Under the pieces are notes generated by a model. The model did no database searches. It was not told the DNA's origin and saw only the letters and a list, made by a program, of their open reading frames with translations. From assembly GCF_024713945.1 (NCBI RefSeq), contig NW_027461520.1, positions 186,001 through 250,000 of the forward strand: a stretch of 64,000 nt of DNA, read 5' to 3'. Below, piece by piece: positions 19,100 through 28,704 of the stretch. A program made the translations under genes and the position numbers. Position 1 is the first letter of the stretch, and the number at the start of each line of letters is the position of its first letter. This stretch comes from Dermatophagoides farinae (Eukaryota; Arthropoda; Arachnida; Sarcoptiformes; Pyroglyphidae).

Positions 19100-20602
19100 A
19101 TGACGAAAGATAACAAACCTGCCATTGGTATAACAGTTTCTAAAGCCGATGATATCAGCAAATGGTATACTGAAATATTAAAGAAAACAGAAATAATCGA
19201 TTATTATGATGTCAGTGGATGTTACGTGATTCGCCCATGGATATTCAATGTTTGGGAAGAAATTCAAAACTTCATCAATAAGCAGTTTAAACTACACCAA
19301 ATAAAGAATTGTTATTTTCCTATGTTTGTCACCAAGCAGAAGTTAGAAGCTGAGGAAAACCATTTAGACGGATTTGCGGCTGAAGTAGCGTGGGTCACAA
19401 AATCTGGTTCAAGCGAATTGACCGAACCAATTGCAATTCGTCCGACGAGTGAAACGATTATGTACCCAATATTTGCCACATGGATCAGATCCCACCGAGA
19501 CTTACCTGTCAAAGTCAACCAATGGTGCCCTGTAGTAAGATGGGAATTTTCAGATCCAACTCCATTTTTAAGAACCCGTGAATTTTTGTGGCAAGAAGGT
19601 CACACAGCTCACGCTTCACCTGAAGAAGCACGAGACTTCGCTCTTAAAATGCTCCACGTGTACGAACAAACATATACGGATCTGCTTGCTATCCCGGTCA
19701 ACTGTGGACGTAAAAGTGATTTAGAAAAATTCGCTGGTGGGGATGAGACTTTTACTATTGAAACTTTCATTGCAAATTCTGGCAGAAGCATTCAAGCAGC
19801 TACTTCTCACTATCTTTCAAGCAACTTTGCTAACATTTACAACGTGAAATTCGAAGCGATTTCTGGCGTTCAAGAACCTGTTTATCAAACTAGCTTTGGC
19901 TTATCAACACGTTCAATCGGGGCCATGATTCTTATACACAGTGATGACAAAGGTTTAGTACTTCCTCCCAAAGTTTCTTTCTTACAGGTTATAGTCATAC
20001 CCATAATAAAGAAAGGGATTGATGTCGGCGCTTTAGTTACTCACTGCGAAAACATCAAAGAAAGTTTGTTGGCAAATAATATAAGAGCGGATTGTGACCT
20101 TCGTGAAAACTACAATCCAGGTTACAAGTTCTCGCACTGGGAGCTCAAAGGGGTTCCCCTTCGACTTGAAGTAGGTCCGAAAGATTTATCTGAAGGTACA
20201 TTCCGTTTAGCAAGGCGAGTTGACGGTTTCAAAGCTGATTACAAACTAGATCTATTGATTTCGACTGTTGAAACAGCAATGACAGAAATACACAAAATTA
20301 TGTATGAAAATGCATTTGAAATTCAAAAAAATTGCAAAGTTCCCATAACTTCTTATCAGGAATTAATCAACGTAGTAATCTCGTTGAAGCAAGCTGTAGC
20401 ACCGTGGTGTAATAGAAAAGAATGTGAAAAAGATGTAAAAGTAAAATCTGCAGCCGATCTTCTAGCTATGAACAGTCCAATAAAGGGTTCAATTAAAACT
20501 CTTTACACTCCTTTAGCTCAAACAAATGGCTTAGCAGACATAAAATGCTTTAATTGTGACCATTCAGCCACACAGTACACAGTTTGGGGTCGCAGTTATT
20601 AA
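19100..20602 (+). CDS. ProRS: Prolyl-tRNA synthetase (archaeal/eukaryotic type)
   Basis: Class IIa synthetase charging tRNA-Pro in the cytosol; the enzyme class inhibited by halofuginone. At 500 residues it has the catalytic core, anticodon domain and C-terminal zinc-like domain, but no N-terminal YbaK editing domain. Such a domain is present in Plasmodium ProRS, so it is either absent here or encoded elsewhere. Visible: RPTSETIMYPIFATW (motif 1 region), TREFLWQEGHTAH (motif 2), GAMILIHSDDKGLVLPP (motif 3 region), and the C-terminus WCNRKECEKDVK with CFNCDHSA, ending in the typical Tyr (WGRSY). It is a single exon. Confidence 0.97.
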   Translation: MTKDNKPAIGITVSKADDISKWYTEILKKTEIIDYYDVSGCYVIRPWIFNVWEEIQNFINKQFKLHQIKNCYFPMFVTKQKLEAEENHLDGFAAEVAWVTKSGSSELTEPIAIRPTSETIMYPIFATWIRSHRDLPVKVNQWCPVVRWEFSDPTPFLRTREFLWQEGHTAHASPEEARDFALKMLHVYEQTYTDLLAIPVNCGRKSDLEKFAGGDETFTIETFIANSGRSIQAATSHYLSSNFANIYNVKFEAISGVQEPVYQTSFGLSTRSIGAMILIHSDDKGLVLPPKVSFLQVIVIPIIKKGIDVGALVTHCENIKESLLANNIRADCDLRENYNPGYKFSHWELKGVPLRLEVGPKDLSEGTFRLARRVDGFKADYKLDLLISTVETAMTEIHKIMYENAFEIQKNCKVPITSYQELINVVISLKQAVAPWCNRKECEKDVKVKSAADLLAMNSPIKGSIKTLYTPLAQTNGLADIKCFNCDHSATQYTVWGRSY

Positions 20603-20747
20603 GCCGGAATAATAATTATTTTTATCGTTATAATAATTAATTGCGAAATTATATCGTTATAATAATGTTTGTATTTTCAACTGAATCGATCGTATATTAA
20701 AATTGTAAACATGTAATATTAGTTTTTCTGGCCACAATTGCAAACAA

Positions 20748-22712
20748 ATGCTTTCTAGACTATTGCGAACCAGCAAAACGACTGTTGCCACGGGCATTGG
20801 TGAAGCCAACAAAATGTATTACAATGAGAAGCTTAAATGCTGGGTCGTTCCGGGAGAAGAAGAAAACAAAGAGAAAGAAGTGGCTTTAGCTGCTTTACCG
20901 CCAACTGTTACTAATAAAGAAACATTTGTGAGAACAAGATTAGACCCGAGTAATTTGACTAATCTGTATCCACAACCTGCGAACAGCATAGGGTCTTTGA
21001 AAGAGGCATTATCAGGAACTTCAACACCAGGACGACCGCAACGTCACAGTGGACATGTTAACATGCCGAACACAAATTTTGCTTCCGAACCGCAAACAGA
21101 TCGTAATCCCCTTTTATCACAGAGTATGGAGCTACCGCCTGCTAATCACTTCAATATTATCAATCCGGAGCAGTGTAACGAACAAGAAAAAACTATTCCA
21201 GACCGTATATTAGAGTTGAAATCTAAATTATACAGTTTTGATGACAACTACAGCTTAAAATCATCGATAAAAAACTTGCATAGAGAATCTGACTCCGTCG
21301 AACTAAAAAACAAACAAGTTGATAACTATGTGCCACCAAATGAAAAGAACCTCGTTCATGACGACGCGACAAATAACGATCAATTTGGTCTTGAACCGAA
21401 CTTAACAAAAAGTTTTGTTGACTCAAATAAATTTAATTACACATCTGAGCCTATTACACATGAAGCTAAATCAACCGAAACTCAAAACGAAGATTCTCGG
21501 CAACGCTTCGATGACTTAGAAATTAAAGTAATTGAAAACCAAATTACGGCAAATAACACAGTTCAACACGTTTCCGCTTCTTTGGCTATCGAATGCAAAA
21601 TGAATTCGCTTCAATCCGAAGCAAACGTGGACACTTTATATCGTTCCGATACAATTTCCGTTATAGAAACTCAGTGCAATGACTCTGCTAACTCAAATTC
21701 AAATAATTTATCAGATGTTATAACGCAAAATAAAGAAAGAACTGACCACGTAGATAGACCATTAGTACAACTAGATCAAACTGATACTATTAAAGTTGTG
21801 GGCTGTGCTGGTCAAAGCGTTCCACTATTTGAGACTAGTTCTGACTTAAAAGAAACGAGCAATTCTATCGTTACAGAATCAGAACCCATAAAAATAAAAG
21901 TGACACAAAGTTCCAGTTATAATGGTAGAATAAATCAAACTGATATTTCCGCTGGTATTGAAACAAATTTACCAAAATTAGATTCAGACGCGACTGAAAA
22001 GTTAATTTCCTTTGATGCTAACCAACCCACAGCAGAAAAAAATCGTATAGTCACTACAGAACATGAAAACCCCGAACAGCATAATGGAATCATAGATTCA
22101 ACACAAACTTTAGAACCGATGCAAAATCATAAAGATAATTCAAAGTTTACCGCTGATGGATCAAAATTTACACTTGCAAACAAACTTTCTCGAACGGGCA
22201 AACAGGTAAATCAGGCTACTAGAACCGCATTGCAAGACATGTATCACATATTAAACGTCTCCGGAGAAGATCTCTCGAAGCTTGCAAACTACGTAGATAG
22301 CAAATCATTATTGGTACTTGATGAAATTCGTAATGTACTTTCCGAATTCGCTCTATCATATCCATCAGTTGAAACTGAACCCATAAAAGTTCAACTATAC
22401 AATTTCAAAATTAAAAAGTCACTATCGAGTTTGGATATGCAAAAAAAAATCAAAGCGCTTTTTGATAATAAAATTATAAATTTAATTCACAGTTCTTTTG
22501 AGAAAAAATTTTTATTCTTTGCTTCTCGTGTTGAAAAACAAAAAACAATCATAATTGAATCTAAAAATGAAATTACAAGATTACAAAATGAATTAAACAA
22601 TGCCAACAAAACAATATTAGCTTTGAAAAACCAAGTAGAACAAAGAGATGTATTACTTGATAAAGTGAAAAGTAAATTAAGTTCTATCATAGCAAATCAA
22701 AAAAAAAAATAA
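20748..22712 (+). CDS. Disordered/coiled-coil protein with Sec16-like N-terminal motif
   Basis: A 654-residue protein. Residues 23-35 read KMYYNEKLKCWVV plus PGEEEN, resembling the MYYNEELKRWV motif near the C-terminus of Sec16 proteins, which organise ER exit sites. Residues 60-480 are hydrophilic and low in complexity (Asn, Thr, Glu, Ser). The last 170 residues are helical and end in a heptad-rich coiled coil (KNEITRLQNELNNANKTILALKNQVEQ in two stretches). A golgin-like or ER-exit-site scaffold is plausible but inferred. The central conserved domain of Sec16 is not seen. Its stop lies 4 bp from the convergent SDR gene. Confidence 0.6.
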   Translation: MLSRLLRTSKTTVATGIGEANKMYYNEKLKCWVVPGEEENKEKEVALAALPPTVTNKETFVRTRLDPSNLTNLYPQPANSIGSLKEALSGTSTPGRPQRHSGHVNMPNTNFASEPQTDRNPLLSQSMELPPANHFNIINPEQCNEQEKTIPDRILELKSKLYSFDDNYSLKSSIKNLHRESDSVELKNKQVDNYVPPNEKNLVHDDATNNDQFGLEPNLTKSFVDSNKFNYTSEPITHEAKSTETQNEDSRQRFDDLEIKVIENQITANNTVQHVSASLAIECKMNSLQSEANVDTLYRSDTISVIETQCNDSANSNSNNLSDVITQNKERTDHVDRPLVQLDQTDTIKVVGCAGQSVPLFETSSDLKETSNSIVTESEPIKIKVTQSSSYNGRINQTDISAGIETNLPKLDSDATEKLISFDANQPTAEKNRIVTTEHENPEQHNGIIDSTQTLEPMQNHKDNSKFTADGSKFTLANKLSRTGKQVNQATRTALQDMYHILNVSGEDLSKLANYVDSKSLLVLDEIRNVLSEFALSYPSVETEPIKVQLYNFKIKKSLSSLDMQKKIKALFDNKIINLIHSSFEKKFLFFASRVEKQKTIIIESKNEITRLQNELNNANKTILALKNQVEQRDVLLDKVKSKLSSIIANQKKK

Positions 22713-22716
22713 ATCT

Positions 22717-23643
22717 TCAACTAACGGAATGAAGTTTTTTTTTATAAATTAAATTTTTGTAATATCTTGGTATAAGGCTTGACAAAAACGACGTTATAAC
22801 TTGTTTTGCATGTGGAGTAAAACTGACTATATTATCTTTAAATTGACAGTTTAGAATAATATTAAATGCATAATACCCGTTGTCTTGGACTGTAACACTG
22901 TTAAATCGATTGATATTTTTTTGAAAATCCAGATTTGTTCTTATTAAACCAGGTTCAATTTGTAAAACTTTGATTTTGAATTCTAATAATTCTTTGCTAA
23001 GGGCTGAGCTAAACGCATTTAGTCCAGCTTCACAGGATGACGCTACAATATTATTTGGATTTGCATAATAATGATTTGTACTGCCGAAATTTATTATAAA
23101 GCTTGTGTGTTTATTTTTTACCATATAATTTGCTATATTCTTTGTAAGCAGAATAGGTGTTCGATAATAATAGTCGACTAATGATTTGATTTGATCATTA
23201 GTCTGCGCTTCAAAAATATTTTTTGTGTTTGCGTAACAACAAATTGAAAAGCAATTGATAAGACAGCTGATTTTTTGATTATTTATTGTGTTTATCCAAC
23301 TCTTGAACTTTTCAATTTCCGTTGTGTTTGTGAAGTCCATCTGTAAAAATTCAAAACGTTTATCAGGAAAAGCTTCTTTTACTGAATCAAAATGTTTCTG
23401 ATCACGTGCTATAAGTAAGTAATTATGAAAAGGATAAATTTTAGCAAATCTATGAATTAGATCTGTTGCAATGGGTGTATTTGAATTAGCAATAATAATC
23501 CAAGAGTTTTGATCAGATAAACATTTATCGAGGTATCCTGATTTAAAGTCTTGGAAAAAACGATACTTGACGGCATAGTAAATAGAAACTATATACTTAA
23601 ACCCGCTGTAGTAGCAGAGCGCGGACCAAATATACAGAAACAT
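22717..23643 (-). CDS. SDR-fold membrane protein lacking catalytic residues
   Basis: A short-chain dehydrogenase/reductase-like protein of 308 residues with an N-terminal hydrophobic anchor, similar in layout to ER SDRs such as 3-ketosphinganine or 3-ketoacyl-CoA reductases. The fold shows in LLIARDQKHFDSV, FLQMDFTNTTEI and EPGLIRTNLDF. The nucleotide loop that should read TGxxxGxG is ANSNTPIA (52-59). The Tyr-x-x-x-Lys catalytic pair aligns with Val200 and Cys204 (VASSC), although the catalytic-type Ser188 remains. It therefore looks like a pseudo-enzyme with a structural or regulatory role. It is not a pseudogene, as the frame is intact. Confidence 0.7.
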   Translation of the reverse strand: MFLYIWSALCYYSGFKYIVSIYYAVKYRFFQDFKSGYLDKCLSDQNSWIIIANSNTPIATDLIHRFAKIYPFHNYLLIARDQKHFDSVKEAFPDKRFEFLQMDFTNTTEIEKFKSWINTINNQKISCLINCFSICCYANTKNIFEAQTNDQIKSLVDYYYRTPILLTKNIANYMVKNKHTSFIINFGSTNHYYANPNNIVASSCEAGLNAFSSALSKELLEFKIKVLQIEPGLIRTNLDFQKNINRFNSVTVQDNGYYAFNIILNCQFKDNIVSFTPHAKQVITSFLSSLIPRYYKNLIYKKKLHSVS

Positions 23644-23800
23644 ATATAGTTTAAAAATTTGTCTTACAAATAATTATTTAAGAATCTTGTAAAATTGGTC
23701 GATCTGATTGTGTAATTAAAAATAAAATCAATTCTACGATAAAACGATACAATAAACATTTTAAATAAATGAATGATTTAATTAAACTAGCAATTGTTAT

Positions 23801-25804
23801 TCATTGATGGAAATTTATACGACTGTAGAGTTTGACTTCCTTGTAAATTTTAATCAACTGGTTTCTATATTTAGGATCTATAATTATATATGGATAAGGA
23901 GAGCAATTATTTTCGTATTTGCCAAACAACAGAGACGTGGGTGGTTCTGTTATGCGTTCGATGTAAACCTTCTTCCAATCGTCTAAAGACTTGTAATTAA
24001 AGTCTTCATCGTCATATATTGGAGAATGAGCAATTATCGGTATCATTTTCTTTAGTTTCTGTACAATAGTGGAGAATAGGTTAAGTTCATCTTCCTGGTT
24101 AAATTCGAAAATTTCTGCTGGCATGTACTCAATACAATGATGTTGAGATTCCCAGAGTTTCATCTGGTTAATAATGTTTTCAGGTATAATATCCAGATAT
24201 TGTTGATTTATGTTATTCTTGTTAATCTCAAAACTACAGCTTTTAGCACCGACAAGAGTGCTTAAGAAATTGTCAATAACTTGTTGACTTGATCGTGAAA
24301 TTAAAAAAGAAAATATGTGATTCACAGATATACCTCGTGTGAAAGCATTTTCAACGCTGGATCTTTGAATTAACGCAACAACAACCGCTGGTGAGATTAT
24401 TCTAATATCTGTAAAACTGTCGACAACAAAAGTTGTGATGAGATCCGGATTGTGGATGTAAATTCTAAAGTTTCTTTCACATAAAATATCACAAAACCCG
24501 ATAACCTTTTTCACTTCAAGCTCAGATCCAGTTTTGCTGACATTTTGGCCGAGCTTGTGTGTGTGTTGAGATTGATCATTTAAAGGCTCTTGCTGCGTAA
24601 CTACACAAGACAGTTGTTTGAAAGGATCAGACTCGATTTTAGAACAATATATTGTATTGAATTTTTCTATATCTGGAGCATTGTTTACATAAAAATAAAT
24701 TGACGACAATATTCGTGAATTAGAAAGGTTGATGTCTTTAGTGAGAAGGGTGTAGTTAGCATAAAAACGCATAGCGTAAAAATAATTAATGGTTTGGGTT
24801 GGGGAAACTGCTTTGGTAAATATCACATTTAACGGTGTGGGATAATAATATTGATCGTTCTGAGCAACGAGCAGGCCTATGTCGATACACAAATTTATAA
24901 ACCTTGAAATTAATCGAGAAGTAACAACGATTCTTAAAGGCATACAGACGTCAGACAAAATTATCTGACTGAACAGTGAATACAAATAAGTTTTATTTAC
25001 AACGTCAGACTCAGTTTCGATAAACGACTTAACGAAATAGTAGATTTGCTGGTTTAAAGAGTATAAAAACCATAGATGGATGCTCTCAGATTGATTGAAA
25101 AATTTCTTTTCTAAAATAAACTCTAGTGGCTCTGATATCTTTTCATAACGCACAACTGGAAAATATTTAGCAATATTGCTACGAATCTTTGATTTAGCGC
25201 AAATATAAAAAAAAACATTAGAAAGTTTTTTCATAGATAAGTGTTCAATTTCTTTGTAGTTTAAAAGATTTTCATTACTAAAGTTGTAATCTGGAATTAA
25301 AACTTCGTATTTTGGAAGTTTAGAATACTCGGCTATATCATTTTGATTTAACTCCAAATTAAAAGGAATTTTTGATGTGATGTCAATACTGCTGAGCAAG
25401 TCTTTGTAGGTCTTTTTAATTTTTATAGCTTGAATGATAGAGTTCCGGAAATCAGAGTTTAATTTAAACTTGATTAGCTTTGTTGAATTATCTGAAGACA
25501 AGTCTGGGAAAGCGTATTCGATAAAGTTTCGTTTTTTACAATAATCTAACAAATCTCTAGTGAGTTCTGATTTTTTATGTTTTTTAAAGTTGAACCAGTG
25601 GAGAATCGCGTCGATTTTTACGTCATCAGTCAAAAATAAAGTACGAACAAGTATTGTTTTGATAATACAAGGTAAATAATGCAAGATTAATCTAACGCAT
25701 GAAACACTTTTAAAAATTTGAAGGTAGTCTTTATTTGATTCTGAAGCGAAAAGAATTGCTTCAATGTCATCAAACAAAAAACTAATGTTTTCACTTGTCG
25801 CCAT
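23801..25804 (-). CDS. TFB2: TFIIH subunit p52/TFB2
   Basis: Core TFIIH subunit that anchors and regulates the XPB helicase in Pol II initiation and nucleotide excision repair. It has 667 residues, longer than human p52 (about 460), mainly through loops. The N-terminal winged-helix region contains LPCIIKTILVRTLFL. The C-terminal region has FRIYIHNPDLITTFVV, aligning to the conserved YRLYAYT segment, then ARGIS-like FTRGISVNHIFSFLISR, and IIPENIINQMKLWESQHHC, closely matching ITDQIRLWELERDR of human p52. No introns. It is one of four Pol II initiation factors in the window. Confidence 0.85.
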   Translation of the reverse strand: MATSENISFLFDDIEAILFASESNKDYLQIFKSVSCVRLILHYLPCIIKTILVRTLFLTDDVKIDAILHWFNFKKHKKSELTRDLLDYCKKRNFIEYAFPDLSSDNSTKLIKFKLNSDFRNSIIQAIKIKKTYKDLLSSIDITSKIPFNLELNQNDIAEYSKLPKYEVLIPDYNFSNENLLNYKEIEHLSMKKLSNVFFYICAKSKIRSNIAKYFPVVRYEKISEPLEFILEKKFFNQSESIHLWFLYSLNQQIYYFVKSFIETESDVVNKTYLYSLFSQIILSDVCMPLRIVVTSRLISRFINLCIDIGLLVAQNDQYYYPTPLNVIFTKAVSPTQTINYFYAMRFYANYTLLTKDINLSNSRILSSIYFYVNNAPDIEKFNTIYCSKIESDPFKQLSCVVTQQEPLNDQSQHTHKLGQNVSKTGSELEVKKVIGFCDILCERNFRIYIHNPDLITTFVVDSFTDIRIISPAVVVALIQRSSVENAFTRGISVNHIFSFLISRSSQQVIDNFLSTLVGAKSCSFEINKNNINQQYLDIIPENIINQMKLWESQHHCIEYMPAEIFEFNQEDELNLFSTIVQKLKKMIPIIAHSPIYDDEDFNYKSLDDWKKVYIERITEPPTSLLFGKYENNCSPYPYIIIDPKYRNQLIKIYKEVKLYSRINFHQ

Positions 25805-25996
25805 AAACTTTAAACTCCATAAACAATCAATTAAACGTAATAGAGATCATCAGAACGTCTTATACAAATTTTTCGGTTTTTTATGGACAATAAACATAGC
25901 ATATTTTTATAAATTTATCTTAAAAAAAAATTAGCTTCTATAATTTGATTAAGTTTGGTGGAACTGCGGTTTGACCGTTTTTCCATATCATAAACA

Positions 25997-26416
25997 TTAT
26001 ATGAAATTTTTTGTTGCAATCAGTTTTTGTGGTTTATCAAACTTTGAAACTAGATAATCTAAATATATACTGTCTATATCGTAGTTGAAAACTATTTCTC
26101 GTTCATAAATAATGACGGTGCAACAAATGATTATTATCCATAGAATGGCATTTGAACAACATAATTAAACGGACGAATCATCGCGTATAATATGCTTTAT
26201 CATGTGAGTTTTTATATAGTCACTTTTTTCAATTTTATTCATTCTTTTTGTATTTTCAAGATCTTCCAAATTACGAAGCCGTCGTTCATTCACATGTTTA
26301 CTCCGTTTAACCAACAACGCGAACAAATAAATGAAAACCAGAGCAATAATCGTAAATCCTAAACAGCCTGCAACATAAAATATTATGTTAAAGTTTCTAT
26401 TATACAATACAACCAT
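25997..26416 (-). CDS. Small single-pass membrane protein, with in-frame open extension past its TAA
   Basis: The coding part read from ATG at 26416 to TAA at 26167-26165 is 83 residues: a short lumenal or extracellular start, one membrane helix (IIFYVAGCLGFTIIALVFIYLFALLV), then a basic cytosolic tail rich in Arg/Lys/Glu. I recognise no family. Immediately after the TAA the same frame stays open for 55 codons, to 25997, and contains a second hydrophobic stretch (AILWIIIICCTVIIY) with no ATG of its own. This could be chance, stop readthrough or an unplaced splice. Confidence applies to the 83-residue part. Confidence 0.5.
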
Positions 26417-26598
26417 TTACAATCGTGAAATTTTCGGGTGCAATAACAAAGTTATAATAAGTATATTAAGAAAACGGTTACATTTTATCCTAAATTGAGT
26501 TAAACCCAATATGCAACTTAAAACTTGTTTAAATTTGATATTTGTTATAAAATGTTTGGAAACACTTTCATTTCTGAAAACTTAACAAAGTACGAAAT

Positions 26599-28644
26599 AT
26601 GCTCTTTTCTTATTGGACGAAGAGAATTTTTTGTTTTAGCTTAGTAAATGCTATTGCTACAGAAGGATTCCTCAAGGAAGATATCTTGAATGACTTGAGA
26701 AGAAAAATAGCTACTACGCAAAAACCAAACTTAATTGCTCATGAAGTGTTTTCGAGTGTTGCGCCTACGCTTAAATGTCCGTACGATTTTGTTTTGGTAA
26801 ATCAATCCTGTGAAAAATACGCAAGCGAAGCCCCTGTTATCACGTGTCCTCCGGGCTGGGTGATCGAGCCAGAAAGCCACGTTTGTTCTGCTTATGATAT
26901 TCAAGCTTCGTTTTTAGTTTGTGAAAAAGGAGCGAATCAAAACAATGTTTGTGTTGAAAAAGAAATTGTGCCGAAAACAATAACATGTCCAGAAAATTCG
27001 TTTTTCGACGACGATGCAAAAAAGTGCTACATTCCAAAATTTAGAAAAAAGAATACAATTTGTTCAGCTCCAGAAAAATTAGTAAACAACGTTTGTAGCC
27101 TAGTTGAAACTCATGTCCCGCACAATGTATGCAAAGTGAATTCAATCTTTGACGAAGACAAATGCATTACAAAACATATAACTGACCCTATCTTTTTGTG
27201 TAGAGAAGATTTTACTTTAACTTCTAGACAGTGTACCCGAGCTGTAAAGTCAGAACCAAGTTTATTTTGTGAAAAAGGATTATTAATAAACGATCAGTGC
27301 GTTGAAGAACTTTCTGTTCCTGTGATGTATAGCTGCCCAGATAATACCGAGCTGACAAGTACAAAACAATGTAGTCAAACGTTACACGAGATTCCTAAAA
27401 TGACTTGCCAAATGGGGTACACGTTAAATACTAGCTTGAAACAATGTGAAAAAAAATCCGTAATCAAATTGCCATATGAGGAACAGCATAAAATAAAAAA
27501 ACAGGGACTATTAAAAGGATCTGTGGATTTAGATGAATACATTCAAACAAAATTAAAGTGCCCCATCGGATACTATCAGACTAGTTCTTTCGAATGCGAA
27601 TCATTAGACGTTGTTGATGTTAAAAAACTTTGCCCACCGGATTATTTATTAATGTCAAAAACGGATTGTATCCAGCGAAAAGTGTTTGAAGCAAGTGCTG
27701 CTTGTCCTATAGGGTTTGAACTTACTGGAAATACTTGTTTGTCCACTGTGATAACCGAGCCTTCGCTTTTATGTACGAACAATACAATTCTTTCTGATGG
27801 TATGTGTTTATCTGTAGAAATAGACACAGCACTTGTATCTTGTGCCGAAGGATACGCGTTACAAAATGATGGAACATGTGTGAGTCTGGAAATAACCTCT
27901 CCAAGTGTAGAATGCGTCGATGGTTATTATTTGACGGAAGAAAAAGGTGAAAAATTATGCATGAAAGTGACACGAGCAGGTATTTTAGAGGACTGCAATG
28001 ATACAGAATTAGACATAGATGGCTTTTGCATGAAAAAAGAATATGTAGAAGGAATTACATCTTGTTCCAATGAAGATGAAGTTTACGAATCAGATCGTGG
28101 ATGTATACGTATAAGAGAAAGTAAACCATTGGTTGTCTGCGAAGAAGGATACACTCTTATAAATGACAAATGTCTTAAAAAGTTATTCGTCGAACAACTT
28201 AGTTCTTGCCCAAGTAATACAATGCTAGATTCAAACGGAAAATGCAGTCGGTTCGAGCGTATAACAGCTGAGCCTGTTTGCGTGTATCCTTATGAATACG
28301 ATCCAGTTCGTAAAGAATGTGTGAGCATTAATTTGCTATTCGAGTTTGATCACGAAGCTTACGTAGAACCTGTAAAAATAGAAGCTAAAAAAGATTTACA
28401 AGTCAAGGAACCAGAACAAGAAATATTGCCAGTCGAAGAAATACCTAAAATTGAAAAACGTGTTAAAGTTCCGGTTGTCAGCACAGCCATATCAATAGGT
28501 TTTGATGAATATCTACTAACAGGCGAAAAAGATCTGGTTGAAGAAAAAGCTAAGTTAATAGAGAAAGGAGTTGAAGTTCAACCAATACCGGGTGTTTCTA
28601 TTACGAAAATAAAAGAAAACGAGCCTGAGAATACCGCGAGCTAA
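26599..28644 (+). CDS. Oocyst-wall-type cysteine-repeat secreted protein
   Basis: A 681-residue secreted protein with a signal peptide (residues 1 to about 24) and 21 tandem two-cysteine units, each C-x(9-14)-C, joined by linkers of exactly 11 residues except one of 37 residues between units 10 and 11. Units begin CPPGW, CPIGF, CAEGY, CEEGY and similar, which recalls the type I repeats of Cryptosporidium COWP and Toxoplasma OWP proteins, whose disulfide arrays toughen the oocyst wall. A Lys/Glu/Val-rich tail of about 100 residues follows without Cys. No histidine-rich type II COWP domain is seen. A role in a resistant wall is inferred from the family; expression stage cannot be read from DNA. 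Confidence 0.85.
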   Translation: MLFSYWTKRIFCFSLVNAIATEGFLKEDILNDLRRKIATTQKPNLIAHEVFSSVAPTLKCPYDFVLVNQSCEKYASEAPVITCPPGWVIEPESHVCSAYDIQASFLVCEKGANQNNVCVEKEIVPKTITCPENSFFDDDAKKCYIPKFRKKNTICSAPEKLVNNVCSLVETHVPHNVCKVNSIFDEDKCITKHITDPIFLCREDFTLTSRQCTRAVKSEPSLFCEKGLLINDQCVEELSVPVMYSCPDNTELTSTKQCSQTLHEIPKMTCQMGYTLNTSLKQCEKKSVIKLPYEEQHKIKKQGLLKGSVDLDEYIQTKLKCPIGYYQTSSFECESLDVVDVKKLCPPDYLLMSKTDCIQRKVFEASAACPIGFELTGNTCLSTVITEPSLLCTNNTILSDGMCLSVEIDTALVSCAEGYALQNDGTCVSLEITSPSVECVDGYYLTEEKGEKLCMKVTRAGILEDCNDTELDIDGFCMKKEYVEGITSCSNEDEVYESDRGCIRIRESKPLVVCEEGYTLINDKCLKKLFVEQLSSCPSNTMLDSNGKCSRFERITAEPVCVYPYEYDPVRKECVSINLLFEFDHEAYVEPVKIEAKKDLQVKEPEQEILPVEEIPKIEKRVKVPVVSTAISIGFDEYLLTGEKDLVEEKAKLIEKGVEVQPIPGVSITKIKENEPENTAS

Positions 28645-28704
28645 AATGCAGTTGATATATAATTGATTATAATAATTTTGCTGTAAATTTTTTATGATGT
28701 TTCT

